The notes under the pieces are model-generated. The model saw only the letters and a program-made list of their open reading frames with translations, had not been told where the DNA came from and did not search any database. From Christensenella sp. UBA7862 (GTDB taxonomy: Bacteria; Bacillota; Clostridia; Christensenellales; UBA1242), in NCBI GenBank assembly GCA_002500135.1, contig DLSM01000006.1, forward strand, positions 124,184-188,183: DNA of 64,000 nt, read 5' to 3'. The translations under genes were made by a program, and so were the position numbers. The number at the start of each line of letters is the position of its first letter. Positions within the stretch are counted from its first letter, which is position 1. Below are positions 54,301 to 64,000 of the stretch, one piece after another.

Positions 54301-57300
54301 ATTGTGCGGGCGTGTTCATAACTGGAAATTCTTATTCCTACACCATAACTGGTTGCACCTTTGAAAACAACCAAGGCGGCACTGGTTCTGCTGTTAGGGT
54401 TGACGACAACGCAGACGTCAAACTTACTTTGGACAACTGCTATTTTGTGGGCAATATGTCCTCTGGCGGTGCAGTGTTTTCTAAGAAAGAATTGCTTGTC
54501 AAAAATTCTGAATTTACAAACAACAATTCCTCTGGCAACGCTGGCGCAATAAATGCAGAAGTCTTGACTGTTCAAAACACAATTTTCAGTGGCAATTCGG
54601 CTGAAAACAACGGTGGCGCAATCTTTATCAGTTCTTCTTCCGCTCAAGCACTTAGGATTTTGGACGGCGAAACAAAATTTATTTCAAACAGTGCAAATAG
54701 AGGCGGGGCAATCTTCATATCCTCAAACACTGGTGTAATTCTTGAAGAATGTTACTTTGAGGGGAACACTGCTACATCAGACGGCGGTGCAATTTGCAAC
54801 CTTGGCAGTCTTGTTGCAACGGGAATTTCACTTATCCGCAACACAAGCGGCACTCGTGGCGGCGCAATCTATTCGCAAGGCAATTTAAGTCTAACAGGCA
54901 TTGACTCAAACTCCTCAATTTTTGAAGGAACAACAAGGGGAACAAGCACAAACGGCGGTGCAATTTATGTCACTTCCGAAAACTCAGTTGCAAGTTCAAC
55001 ATATATAGAAAATGTTACTTTTGGCAACTTCGCAGCAGAAAACGGCGGAGTAATGTATATCGCTGGCGGATATGTGAAAATAAGCAACTCTACTTTTGGT
55101 GGAGATAACATAACTACTTCTGCCACAAACGGCGCAGCCCTTTACATCAACACTCAAAACGCAAGTGCAGACATTTTCAGTTCAAAATTCAACAATTCAA
55201 CTGGTGCATTTGTTTACACCACAGGCAACGCAACAAACGGCAGTCCTTTTGTGTCGTTCAACGATAGTGATTTTCTTGACTCGTCCTCAAACGGCTTGGA
55301 ACTTAACGGCGGAAGAATTTACTTCCACAATGTGTCCGTTTCAAATTCCGCTGAATCAAATGTCATTGTAAGCGGCGCAACACTCTTTATCTCTGGCGAA
55401 ATCTCAATAACTGGCGGGAATAAAAACCTTCATGTCGCTGGCAACTCTCCAATTTATCTTAACGGGCCACTTTCAAAGAAATCTAAAATTGGCATTTCAG
55501 CCACCCCAAGTGCATGGACAGCGGAAGATAACCCAGGCAAAGTTGTTGTTATGGCAAGCAGAGATAAGTCTTATGTTATGAAAGCAAGCGATGTGGAATG
55601 TTTTGAAGCAGACGACAACTCGTTTATTTTGGGACACAGTTTTTCCAACACTACAAACAACTCAAACGGCGCAATCTACGCAACAACAGTTCTAGCAAAC
55701 TCCACAACCATTGTCGCTTCTGACTTCAACGACTCAGTCAACCACTTTGGCGGCTCACTTTCAGACTTGCCAGCAAGCCTTATGAAAGTGTTTGTGAACG
55801 GGGAAGAACTTAAATACAGTGACGGCAAATTCACAAACGAAAGCGGAACAGTGTCCTACAACTATTCCTTTGCTTCATTTAGTAATGCCTACCGCACCTC
55901 AGTGCTTCCTTTCCCAACGGACAAAACAACAGCCTCTGCGGGAACATATTATTTGAAAAACTATCTCACAGCAAACGGCAACAGAATTGAAAGACTTAGC
56001 ACAATAAAACTTTCAGCACAAGGACAATTAACCATTGAGGAACTTCCAGTGGTCGAGGACTTGTTTGTGGGACATGCGCTTTCAAGTGCAACACTCTCGC
56101 AAGGCAAAGCAGATTTTGGCGGCAACTCGATTGCAGGAACGTTTACTTGGAAAGACGGCTCGCAAATTGCAAGAACAACCGCTGGATATGGAGTTTATAC
56201 AGTTGTCTTTACCCCAACCAATACCACACTCTTTGACCCAGTGGAATTTGAAATGCTTGTGGAAGTTAAGGGATATGACACCCTTGAATATAAGACTGGG
56301 GACTCTGGTGTTGGCTTCTACAGAAACGGCACAACCTTTGTCGGCAACTCAATTTCGGACATCTTGAGCAAAATGAGTGACGGCGGTGTTATCTATGTTG
56401 GCACAACGATAAACACATCAACCACCATTGCAGTGGACAACAAAATTGTAACTTTCATGCGTGCAGCAAATTTTACTGGCACAATGTTCATCAACACAAC
56501 CCTCGGCTCAAAGAACATGACCGGCAAAATTATCATTGACGGCGCAAATATCAGCGGCAAAACTGGTGGCGAGGACGTTATAAATGCAGTCGTGTTTACT
56601 TCTGGCACTCACGCAATTTATGACGGCGTAACAATTCAAAATCACAACGGCACAGGCTCGGCAGTTTCTGTCGAAAACGCAACCCTTGTTTTCTATGGCG
56701 GCAAAATTTTGGACAGCTACACAACTGGCAACGGCGGCGGACTTATCGCAGGCAACACCTCAGTTATCACGATCTACGACCTAACAATTCAAAACTGCTC
56801 GGCAACACTTGGCGGCGGGTTGTATATTTCAGCGGACGCAACTTCAGTCACAATTTATGACGCAGACATTGTGGACAACTTGGCACAAAACGGCGGCGGA
56901 CTTTACGCAGCGGGCGGGGGAAGCAAAGTTGTAATAAGCAATATCAATCTTGTTTCAAACACAGCAAAATATGCTGATGACGGCACCACAGGTTTTGGTG
57001 GCGGTGCATATTTCGCAACTGTCCCAAGCGTCTATCAAGCAACAATTAAATATAACAACGCTTACCTTGGCGGCGGCTTGTATTTTGAAAGTTGCGGTGA
57101 CACATTTGGACTTGGCAGAGTGGGAGCAATTTCCATTTTGGGCAACGTTGCAACTGCTATAGATGAAAAGCACCCAGGCAAAGGCGGCGGAATTTATGCA
57201 AAAGACTTGTTCCTTGCAAGTGGAATATCTGTAGCAAACAACAAAGCACAAAATGGTGGCGGGTTGTTTGTGGAAACAAAAGTAAGCAGTGACGGCAATC

Positions 57301-60300
57301 TTGTAACTGATGACGAAACAAAACTCACAAACTGCGAATTTGTTGGCAACATTGTTACATATGCTGGCGACACCAGCACAGGCAACGGCAGTGCAATTTA
57401 TGCAAGAAATCTTGTCCTAAACGGCGTTCAAGTTGTAAATAACGGCATTGAAGGTGTTATATCATCAATCTATGGCGGGGCAGTGTATTTCTCTTACAAT
57501 CTCTCCATGATAAACAGTTATGTTTCTTCCAACTATGCTCAAGGCACAAGCGACAGCAACGCTCTTGACATCAAGTCGGCAGGTGTTGCCAGTGCAGCAG
57601 CGGAAGTCGAAGTAAATATCACGAACTCCACCATTGCAAACAACATTATTCAAAACCTATCCACAGCACAAAATAATCCAGGAGTTGCAACCACTAGCGG
57701 TTCACAACTTTGGGTTTATGGCGGCGATGTTGACATTTCAAACAGTCTTATCGAGGCAAATTCCGAGGACGAAATTGCAATCAATCAACGAATTTTGGAT
57801 AAGAATTTCGGCGACAATGTTACGAGGATTGCCTCAACGGCAAAATTTACTCTTTCTGGCAATGTTCAAATAATAGGCAAATTGCAACTTACAAGAATAG
57901 ACGGCAATTCAGTTGAAGATGTAGATAAAGACTCAAACCTCAAATTAAGTTCAATCTCAGCAAACTCTGTTATCAATCTTGCCCTTGACCTAGACGGTGA
58001 AGGCACAGTCATTGCAGATATTAGTTCGTCAAATCTTTCACTCAAAGAATACAATACGATATTTGTAAATGTTACAAAAGCATTTAAGCCTCTTGAAAAT
58101 GGAAGTGATAAACTTGTTCTTAGTGGTTCAGATAAAAATGCTACTGACACTGATTATGAAACAATAACATATGGCGGAACAACAACAATTTCAAGTGACA
58201 CAACACTTTCCAAAATTAAGAGAACTTGGAACGCTCAGGGTGACTATACTGGCACAACTTTCTACAAAATAAACTCGGGCGTAACAGTCAATGTTTCAGA
58301 TATGATTGCCGACCTAGAGAGCAACGCAAACACAAGATTTGGCACATTGTTTGAAAATTATGGAACTCTAAATATTAGCAACCTAAAAGTTAAATCTGTT
58401 GCACATGCGTTAAGAGAAAGTGAAACAGTATTCAAGGACGAATACTACACAATAGTCAACTACGGCACACTTGTTTTGTCAGCAAGTGAGTTTATCGCCG
58501 CCCCAATTTTAAACAAAGGCACACTTATCATTCAAGACGGCACAATTTTGCGTGGCATAAAAGCAACAGCAGCAATTAGGAACGAAGGCAACCTTGTCAT
58601 AAATTCTGGCTCATTCAGCGGCAATGATTTGGGCGTTGTTGAAAATGAAACTTCCAGCGCCTACACAGAAATAAATGACGGTATGTTCTTCAACAATAAC
58701 AACATGACAGGCGGCTCTGTCCTATATCTTGCAGCGGGCAGAGGTGTTGTGAATGGCGGAACATTTGAAAATAATATCGTTCCAACAGCGGCAAACAGTG
58801 TTACTCGTGGCGGTGTAATGTATGTTGCAGACGAGGCAACTCTTGAAATTGCTGGCGGTGTGTTTGAAAGTAACTCTGCAAGTTTTGGCGGTGCAGTTTA
58901 CTCTAAAGGTGAACTTACTGTAAGTGGCGGCTTGTTCGTTGCCAACAAAACTCATTCCCTTGATAAAAAAGACGGTCTTGGTGGTGCAATCTTTGCTGAG
59001 GGCGGCAAAGTTGCTATCCGTGGCGGAATTTTTGAAGGCAACAAGGCATATTCTGGCGGCGCGGTTGCAGCAATCGGCGCAGAAATCAATATCTATGATG
59101 GCTCAAAATTTGTGGGGAATGCGGTAGAATTTTCAAATGCGAATCTTACAGGCGTTTATGAAACATTTGGTACATTGGAAAAAGCTTCTGGTGCGGCAAT
59201 TTATGTTGACCTTGGAACAACGCTCAACATTTACGGCGGCGACTTCTTGCAAAACGGCGGAGGACAAGGCAACGGAACAATTTTTGTTAACGACAAGAAT
59301 AAGGATCAAAAAGACCCAGCCAAGGATAAAGACACAATCTTCAATATGTATGGCGGTGTGATTTACGGAAACAGCACAGCAGCGGGTGGTGCATTGTATC
59401 TAAGCAGCGGCACAACAAATATTTTTGGCGGCACAATTTCAAACAACACTGTTAAAGACGGCGAAGGCAGTGCAATCTACAGCGGCAGCGAACTTTATAT
59501 GTTCGGCGGACTTATCACCAGCCACTCGGGAGAAACTTCTGTTTTGTTTATCGCTGGCGGTAGTGACGGAAATGCCAAAATTTCAAACAACACTCAAATT
59601 TGCAACAATGGTGATAGCAGCACTGAAAGTATCATTAAAGTTTCTGGAAATGGCAATTTGACCATTAACGGCGGATACATCGGTGGAAATGCTGCACTAG
59701 GCAATATTATCAACATGCTGAAAGACAGTTTTGTTAGCAAAGTTGCAATCTCTGGCGGCAGAATAACAAACAATGTTTCCGCAAACGGCGGGGCGATTGG
59801 CGGTGAAACCAGCGGAGCAACTGGCGGCATTACACTCAGCGGCACCCCATATATTTATGGAAATACTGATATAAGCGGAAACAGACGCAACATTGTTTTG
59901 GCTTCTGAAAATGACGCAATAACGCTTGCTGGCAATTTGAATGTTGGCTCAAGTGTTGGACTTTATGCAAATATTTCAAGTTCAAACAAACTATATATCG
60001 AGGCTGTCATAGCATATTCTCTCAATGGAACAAGAACATCAATCGGAACTAAAAACTTGCAATATTTCTCAAGTGACGAACACATCGAAGGCAACGAAAA
60101 CACCAATAATGTGTTTGCAGCAAGTTATTCAAACAAAACAGCAGCTAGTGAGGGCTTTGAATGCATGCTTGAAAACACCTCTAGCATAATGTACGGCAAG
60201 CCAACAAGCGTTCTAAATGGCGGAACAACCTCAATAAAATACACTGCGAGCGATTACATTGGGGAATATGACGGCGCTTATCATTCAATCTCAATAAAAG

Positions 60301-63300
60301 ATTATAAAAGCGACACATATGACATTCAATATTATCAAAGTTCGTCAGCAAATTTGGATAAAGAAATCTTGCAAAACGATAACATTTGGAGCAACTCCTA
60401 CACTCCAATTCTTTCGGGCAAGACATATATCTATTTCAGATTTAGAAATAAAAACGACATAACACAAACAAGTTCTTATGATTGCAGAGTTATTGAAATT
60501 GGCGCAAAGAATGTTGTTATTACAGACAAGCCAAAACTTGACACAACAATTTATTACAACGCTTCAACTCCAATGAGCAAAACTCAACTTGACCAATATC
60601 TATCAGGTGCAAACGCAAAAGTCGTTGATGCAGATGACGAAAGCATTGAAATCAAGGGAACATTTGAGTGGGGCGAAAGTTACACTTACTTCAATGAAGT
60701 GGGAATAAAGAAATGCACAGTTAGGTTTGTCCCAGACGAAAACACCTACTCAGCCTACTCCACAACCACTTGCGAAATTGAAGTCTTTGTCTATGCAAAA
60801 GAACTTTACTATGGCACAGGCGATGGCGGCGACACTTTCTATATGGATAGTTCACTTAAAACAACCCTTGAAAGTGCTACAAGCAAAGTTGTGAGAGAGG
60901 AAACGCAACAAGCAGACGTTTTCCACACCGACATGAGTACTGCTTTCAATGCTTTGACAGACGGTGGCAAAATTCTTCTTGCAAAAACTTATAACATTGA
61001 AAACCAAAACACAACATGGGACAGAAAAGACGGAAGCGGCAGAGTTACAATAACTCGTGCAGCGGACTTCAAGGAAAATCTTATAAATGTTAAAGAAGGT
61101 TATTCGCTTACAATCAAAGGCACAATTACAATAGACGGCGGGGCAGTGTGGAACGTCACTTCATATCCATCAACCAACTATCCTTCAAACCTCACCGACC
61201 TCACCATAAACTACAACACAGGAATTCAAGCAACAGCAAGTTCAATAAATGTCGAACTTGGTGGTGGGCTTACAATAAATGACGGCGTAATTTTGTGCAA
61301 TGCAGAAAACATAAATGACGGCGGTGCAATTTCAAACTTTGGCACAACAAAAATAGAGGGTGGCACACTTCAAAGCAACATGGCAAGGAATGGCGGTGCA
61401 ATAGCAAACTATGGCGTGCTTGAAATAAAGAATGCAACCTTAACTCGCAACTTGGCGAATGTTAAAACGCCAGCAACTGGTGTTACATATGGCTACGGCG
61501 GTGCAGTTTATCAAAAGAAATACACTTCGTTAGCTGAAACAAGCGAAACACTTAAAGTTACATTCACACAATCAACACTTTCTTACAACAGGTCGTTTGC
61601 TTATGGCGGGGCAATAGGCGTCACAGACGGCGAAGTTCAATTTGACGGCGCAACAAACGAAACTGCAACAACAATCACAAACAACTACTCTCGTGCGGGG
61701 GCAGCAATTTACTCATGCGTGCAACTTTTTGTCAAATCTTTGTTTGTCGAATACAATCAAACAACCTCCGGCAAAAACAGTTCAATCTTCCTCAAAGGTC
61801 AAGGGGAAATGATGAGGTTTTATGGCGGAACGGCAGCAGACACTCCAAACGCTTCGGCTCCAGCAATCACTATAAGCGGGCAAGTGGTGCTTTATGACAC
61901 TTCAAACTCATCTGACTATGGAACATATCCTTACATCAGACAACTCTGCAATGTTGCGGGGCAAATGTATGTTTATTCCATGAAAGAGGGCGAAAACAAC
62001 TCTGACGTCATGATAAACGACATCGGCAGAGTGCTTGTCGTAGCAGAACGTGGAACAAACACAGATGTTTATGGATATAGCAGTTCAGTCAACACAAAAA
62101 TTGCAGTTATAACAACTCACCCAGAAGTGGCAGCGAAGTTTACAAGCGGCGAAAATGTTTCTCTTGTAGAAGTTGGTGGCGAGTTCAGTTTCTATCTTTT
62201 CAAAACAGCGGGAATTACACAACCAAGCGACACTTCAAAAGACCAAGACAACGAAGCAGATGTTACAGAAAACACTTGGGTCAAAGTTACAGCAGAATAT
62301 GGTGATATATATACAGATTATATTGAGTCCTCTGACCAAAGAAATATCAAACTTTCTTCAAACGGCGAATCTGCTAGAAGATTTGAGCAAAGCGGGCAAG
62401 CAATAAGTGGATATGCATACATGATAGGTGGATATTCATGGAATCTTAACACTCAAGTGCGTTTTGGACTTAATATGCGTGCAGAGTGGACAATAGCAAA
62501 CCCAGTGTTCACCGTTAAGGCAGAAATTCTTGACGAAAACGACGAAGTTGTGGGAACTTCAGACAACGCAGCAACTGACGAAATTGTAACAAACTATGGC
62601 AAGAGAATAAAACTTTCCATTGCCATTCAAAACAAAAATGAAAACGCAAGTGACGGCTATAAATATTCATATGAATGGAAATGGATGGACGGCTCAAGTT
62701 CAGCACAAAATTCATTTAGCCAAAACATAAAGAATGATATTATTCAAAACGAACTCATACTAAAACACGTTTTCTCAGCACAAATTATTGTTCAAGTTAT
62801 GGTCACTGGCAAGGGAATAAATGACTTAGCAGAAAAGACAACAAATAGTTTTGTAGTTTGCAACAACATCAGAATAGACCCAGCACAACTTGGACTTTCA
62901 CTTGTGGAAAAAGAATTTGTCTATAACCACAACGAAAGAAACCCACTATACAAAAACGGGCAATATGTCGCAGAAGCAGCGGACGAAAACTACAACTTGT
63001 CAATCAGCAAACTTAACGGCGAAACCGCTTCGACGAGTGGCAACCCAATCACGCTTCCATACAACGAGCGTCTTTCAAGTTTGCAACTCAGCGGTTCAAT
63101 GTTTGTTATGGCAAACGGGGTTAAGCAACCAATAACAAGTGCAATTCAAACGGGCAAATACATTGTTGACATCAATTCACAGCTTGCAGCAAGCGGCAGC
63201 ATGGAAAAACCAGATGACAGCGGCTATGACTACTTTGGATATATGGACTATGTGCTTGTGGAAAACACAGACAAAGATTGGAGCATAACCCCACTTCAAG

Positions 63301-64000
63301 TTGAAGTTGAAAAATGGGTCTATGCACAACAAACGGGCGTAGAAAGTTTCAAAATTGTTGGCGACTACACAAACTCAATTCAAAATCTAAGTGGATATTC
63401 ATTCATTGTTTTGCCAGTGTTCAAAAACACAGCAGGAGATTATGTCCGATTTAAACTTCAAACAACATTTACCTCAGCCGCTGGCGCAACAGAAACAAAA
63501 GAAGTGATTGTTGTATATCCACAAACGGGCTTTAATGTTGGCGACACAGTCACAGTGCTTGGCGACATTGACAACTTCAGTTCAAAACCTAGTGAACTGG
63601 GCGGCTTTAGCAGCGAGGGGACACTTAAAACAGTTCTCAGCATGGTGAATGACTATGCAGAGGAAAACGGCAGCATAAGTCGTGGCAATTATGTTTGCAC
63701 AAACACAACTCTCGATTGGGCAATCACAAGAACTCAAGCCATTGTGGCAAACTGGTTTGTCGGCTTTGTTGGCGACAACGCAACAGAAACAATAAATTAC
63801 ACCTATCTTGAAGACGGTGAACTTAAAGTTAATGGCGAATATTATGATGAAGCGGAAAACAAGTTTGTTGTTGCAGACAAGTTCTCCTATGGTGGCGGAA
63901 TAAACGGCAACGGCAAACTCGGCGTGGGCGTAAACTTCTTGAACTTCGCAAACGGCACAACGGGCATTGTTTCAAGCGGACTTAGAGTTAAACTTGATGT
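51399..64000 (+). CDS. Second giant beta-helix surface protein, incomplete (at least 4200 aa)
   Basis: This frame opens at ATG 51399, preceded by AAGAGG at eight bases. It showed no stop at any of the points I checked up to the window edge, so the 3' end is missing. The signal peptide ends at AYA-A (residue 40), and the mature start (AAGQVLTQEDSL) resembles that of the first giant (AAGSGVTQADSL). Then come GGAIY-type beta-helix units to about residue 1500, a Y-x-V-x-F-T-P-x-N module (near 1600), more beta-helix (about 1650-2920), a second FVPDENTY module (near 3110), a third helix section (about 3220-3500), and Ig-like sequence. Codon use is like its neighbour. Many short frames on both strands here are shadows. 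Confidence 0.85.
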   Translation, partial: MKNLNRKLLRVVCSSLLGVVALLGGITLSPNFFAQKSAYAAGQVLTQEDSLLGVTEKQVYLPNTTQPFTDLIDELVANESIEQDTEGYYKSKDSNVAYTIVFKSPATEGSSNWTFNNKTTFAFDGFTFEADQNFTSGTMLTLTDFSNVKFKNCTFIGKSGVSGMVFNQSTNTGETTATFENCTFKDFGGKIISTSSSKVTFSGKNTFTSNNSGNAPLIEVTNNSLTFAEDSETSTGNKTVFENNVASNVLNLSNVTLGMNNIDFISNTGRILNANSTPTLKNVNIKNNTSVGSVMNLNLGGAVNMTDVTFDGNNVSQAQTSGETNAVVAVLTNGFNGDINGLTINNPSSVNNVVIQKTNDTNDTTSAGTFTIKNANITGGGSAFAFSKIESVNIGTLGENGNEGKVGLVASGCSGDVLKVKNAKNFTLYNSNIGNLETNDIYSRGIYLNTVSSGTIKNVTVYNCKAEAGVSGAGLYMTGSTITMNNCNFTGNVAGENGGNGGAVYMSGGSLTIKNSTFDSNGTDDSSENGGFGGAIYAASGTLTIDDQSVVTFRNNHASKGGAIYLESGATLAKQKINKTTEFISNSAAYDGGAIYSKNSLTLGKNNFTNSNSGRNGGAIYFDSSESVLQLMACSFENDTATNGGAIYVQAAGDVTLGNPAEAAYYLEGNTFTSCTTSSEGIVCINSIDKVQIWQAEFDAKNVAGVAADGGVLVIKSSKNCTVDIRSLRVANYVTGSKGAVAIISESNAKIDTTITLFEVSNVASQNSGSKGGALYLSGNVEANVTEVTFTSTYADMGGAIYLEENANLTISDVDFVSIGTEKSAIFARKVSGEVVYAENSTITLSDATVTGTVISQAGSLMAFAGASVVTLENVEFVSNTVYSSSATDGFGLEVEKDVQFSITGGRFAGNVFAKDVIKFADQMGYFVSGVVFEGNEIKTLTNGILKVTNSNNIIQNCVFRDNTAAGDCAGVFITGNSYSYTITGCTFENNQGGTGSAVRVDDNADVKLTLDNCYFVGNMSSGGAVFSKKELLVKNSEFTNNNSSGNAGAINAEVLTVQNTIFSGNSAENNGGAIFISSSSAQALRILDGETKFISNSANRGGAIFISSNTGVILEECYFEGNTATSDGGAICNLGSLVATGISLIRNTSGTRGGAIYSQGNLSLTGIDSNSSIFEGTTRGTSTNGGAIYVTSENSVASSTYIENVTFGNFAAENGGVMYIAGGYVKISNSTFGGDNITTSATNGAALYINTQNASADIFSSKFNNSTGAFVYTTGNATNGSPFVSFNDSDFLDSSSNGLELNGGRIYFHNVSVSNSAESNVIVSGATLFISGEISITGGNKNLHVAGNSPIYLNGPLSKKSKIGISATPSAWTAEDNPGKVVVMASRDKSYVMKASDVECFEADDNSFILGHSFSNTTNNSNGAIYATTVLANSTTIVASDFNDSVNHFGGSLSDLPASLMKVFVNGEELKYSDGKFTNESGTVSYNYSFASFSNAYRTSVLPFPTDKTTASAGTYYLKNYLTANGNRIERLSTIKLSAQGQLTIEELPVVEDLFVGHALSSATLSQGKADFGGNSIAGTFTWKDGSQIARTTAGYGVYTVVFTPTNTTLFDPVEFEMLVEVKGYDTLEYKTGDSGVGFYRNGTTFVGNSISDILSKMSDGGVIYVGTTINTSTTIAVDNKIVTFMRAANFTGTMFINTTLGSKNMTGKIIIDGANISGKTGGEDVINAVVFTSGTHAIYDGVTIQNHNGTGSAVSVENATLVFYGGKILDSYTTGNGGGLIAGNTSVITIYDLTIQNCSATLGGGLYISADATSVTIYDADIVDNLAQNGGGLYAAGGGSKVVISNINLVSNTAKYADDGTTGFGGGAYFATVPSVYQATIKYNNAYLGGGLYFESCGDTFGLGRVGAISILGNVATAIDEKHPGKGGGIYAKDLFLASGISVANNKAQNGGGLFVETKVSSDGNLVTDDETKLTNCEFVGNIVTYAGDTSTGNGSAIYARNLVLNGVQVVNNGIEGVISSIYGGAVYFSYNLSMINSYVSSNYAQGTSDSNALDIKSAGVASAAAEVEVNITNSTIANNIIQNLSTAQNNPGVATTSGSQLWVYGGDVDISNSLIEANSEDEIAINQRILDKNFGDNVTRIASTAKFTLSGNVQIIGKLQLTRIDGNSVEDVDKDSNLKLSSISANSVINLALDLDGEGTVIADISSSNLSLKEYNTIFVNVTKAFKPLENGSDKLVLSGSDKNATDTDYETITYGGTTTISSDTTLSKIKRTWNAQGDYTGTTFYKINSGVTVNVSDMIADLESNANTRFGTLFENYGTLNISNLKVKSVAHALRESETVFKDEYYTIVNYGTLVLSASEFIAAPILNKGTLIIQDGTILRGIKATAAIRNEGNLVINSGSFSGNDLGVVENETSSAYTEINDGMFFNNNNMTGGSVLYLAAGRGVVNGGTFENNIVPTAANSVTRGGVMYVADEATLEIAGGVFESNSASFGGAVYSKGELTVSGGLFVANKTHSLDKKDGLGGAIFAEGGKVAIRGGIFEGNKAYSGGAVAAIGAEINIYDGSKFVGNAVEFSNANLTGVYETFGTLEKASGAAIYVDLGTTLNIYGGDFLQNGGGQGNGTIFVNDKNKDQKDPAKDKDTIFNMYGGVIYGNSTAAGGALYLSSGTTNIFGGTISNNTVKDGEGSAIYSGSELYMFGGLITSHSGETSVLFIAGGSDGNAKISNNTQICNNGDSSTESIIKVSGNGNLTINGGYIGGNAALGNIINMLKDSFVSKVAISGGRITNNVSANGGAIGGETSGATGGITLSGTPYIYGNTDISGNRRNIVLASENDAITLAGNLNVGSSVGLYANISSSNKLYIEAVIAYSLNGTRTSIGTKNLQYFSSDEHIEGNENTNNVFAASYSNKTAASEGFECMLENTSSIMYGKPTSVLNGGTTSIKYTASDYIGEYDGAYHSISIKDYKSDTYDIQYYQSSSANLDKEILQNDNIWSNSYTPILSGKTYIYFRFRNKNDITQTSSYDCRVIEIGAKNVVITDKPKLDTTIYYNASTPMSKTQLDQYLSGANAKVVDADDESIEIKGTFEWGESYTYFNEVGIKKCTVRFVPDENTYSAYSTTTCEIEVFVYAKELYYGTGDGGDTFYMDSSLKTTLESATSKVVREETQQADVFHTDMSTAFNALTDGGKILLAKTYNIENQNTTWDRKDGSGRVTITRAADFKENLINVKEGYSLTIKGTITIDGGAVWNVTSYPSTNYPSNLTDLTINYNTGIQATASSINVELGGGLTINDGVILCNAENINDGGAISNFGTTKIEGGTLQSNMARNGGAIANYGVLEIKNATLTRNLANVKTPATGVTYGYGGAVYQKKYTSLAETSETLKVTFTQSTLSYNRSFAYGGAIGVTDGEVQFDGATNETATTITNNYSRAGAAIYSCVQLFVKSLFVEYNQTTSGKNSSIFLKGQGEMMRFYGGTAADTPNASAPAITISGQVVLYDTSNSSDYGTYPYIRQLCNVAGQMYVYSMKEGENNSDVMINDIGRVLVVAERGTNTDVYGYSSSVNTKIAVITTHPEVAAKFTSGENVSLVEVGGEFSFYLFKTAGITQPSDTSKDQDNEADVTENTWVKVTAEYGDIYTDYIESSDQRNIKLSSNGESARRFEQSGQAISGYAYMIGGYSWNLNTQVRFGLNMRAEWTIANPVFTVKAEILDENDEVVGTSDNAATDEIVTNYGKRIKLSIAIQNKNENASDGYKYSYEWKWMDGSSSAQNSFSQNIKNDIIQNELILKHVFSAQIIVQVMVTGKGINDLAEKTTNSFVVCNNIRIDPAQLGLSLVEKEFVYNHNERNPLYKNGQYVAEAADENYNLSISKLNGETASTSGNPITLPYNERLSSLQLSGSMFVMANGVKQPITSAIQTGKYIVDINSQLAASGSMEKPDDSGYDYFGYMDYVLVENTDKDWSITPLQVEVEKWVYAQQTGVESFKIVGDYTNSIQNLSGYSFIVLPVFKNTAGDYVRFKLQTTFTSAAGATETKEVIVVYPQTGFNVGDTVTVLGDIDNFSSKPSELGGFSSEGTLKTVLSMVNDYAEENGSISRGNYVCTNTTLDWAITRTQAIVANWFVGFVGDNATETINYTYLEDGELKVNGEYYDEAENKFVVADKFSYGGGINGNGKLGVGVNFLNFANGTTGIVSSGLRVKLD

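Noticed and set aside
54234..54647. 137-codon minus-strand frame inside the second giant gene, and similar frames in both giants
   Set aside because: Long shadow frames arise from the repetitive GGA/GCA-rich coding sequence on the plus strand. No ribosome binding sites or coherent proteins were seen.

Overview
The window is about 64 kb around the replication origin of a low-GC Gram-positive chromosome, most likely a spore-forming member of the Clostridia (Bacillota). The evidence is the dnaA/dnaN/recF/gyrBA/rpmH-rnpA-yidC/mnmEG/rsmG/parAB gene set, strong purine-rich ribosome binding sites, sigma-A type promoters, a CIRCE heat-shock operator, the sporulation genes yabP and yabQ, and a BclA-like collagen protein. 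Base composition and skew were judged by eye, not computed.

Layout. 1-2.2 kb: tRNA-Val(GAC), then a two-gene unit of a NADAR-domain protein and a phosphoribosyltransferase-like protein (possible conflict system). 2.2-7.2 kb: queH (minus), an MFS transporter, CIRCE-controlled clpB, and a small membrane protein. 7.4-8.7 kb (minus): yabP-yabQ-divIC. 8.9-14.8 kb (minus): gyrB, gyrA and a BRO-N domain protein. 15.4-20.3 kb (plus): recF, dnaA, oriC (DnaA-box cluster 18.7-19.1 kb) and dnaN. 20.3-21.5 kb: a nest of foldback (MITE-like) repeats. 21.6-30.2 kb (plus): an unknown gene, then rpmH-rnpA-yidD-yidC-khpB, mnmE, mnmG and rsmG. 30.5-33.7 kb: parA, parB, a parS cluster and an unknown gene. 34.5-41.5 kb: ftsH, a membrane-anchored protein, a Cys-rich lipoprotein, a collagen-like protein, lepB and a DegV protein; then hup. 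42.3-64 kb: two tandem giant beta-helix surface proteins, of 2939 aa and at least 4200 aa; the second runs off the window.

How it fits together. The core is the replication-initiation and segregation machinery (DnaA, oriC, beta clamp, RecF, gyrase, ParA/ParB and its parS sites), followed by genes for membrane insertion, RNA processing and tRNA modification. The usual gene order around dnaA is rearranged, and copies of one foldback repeat sit at the gene junctions that differ. The right third is cell-surface and spore-surface material. Less expected signals are four genes that look leaderless, helically phased A-tracts bracketing mnmG, DnaA boxes before parB and ftsH, parS sites with a CATGTG core, and a 36-bp copy of rsmG coding sequence upstream of ftsH.
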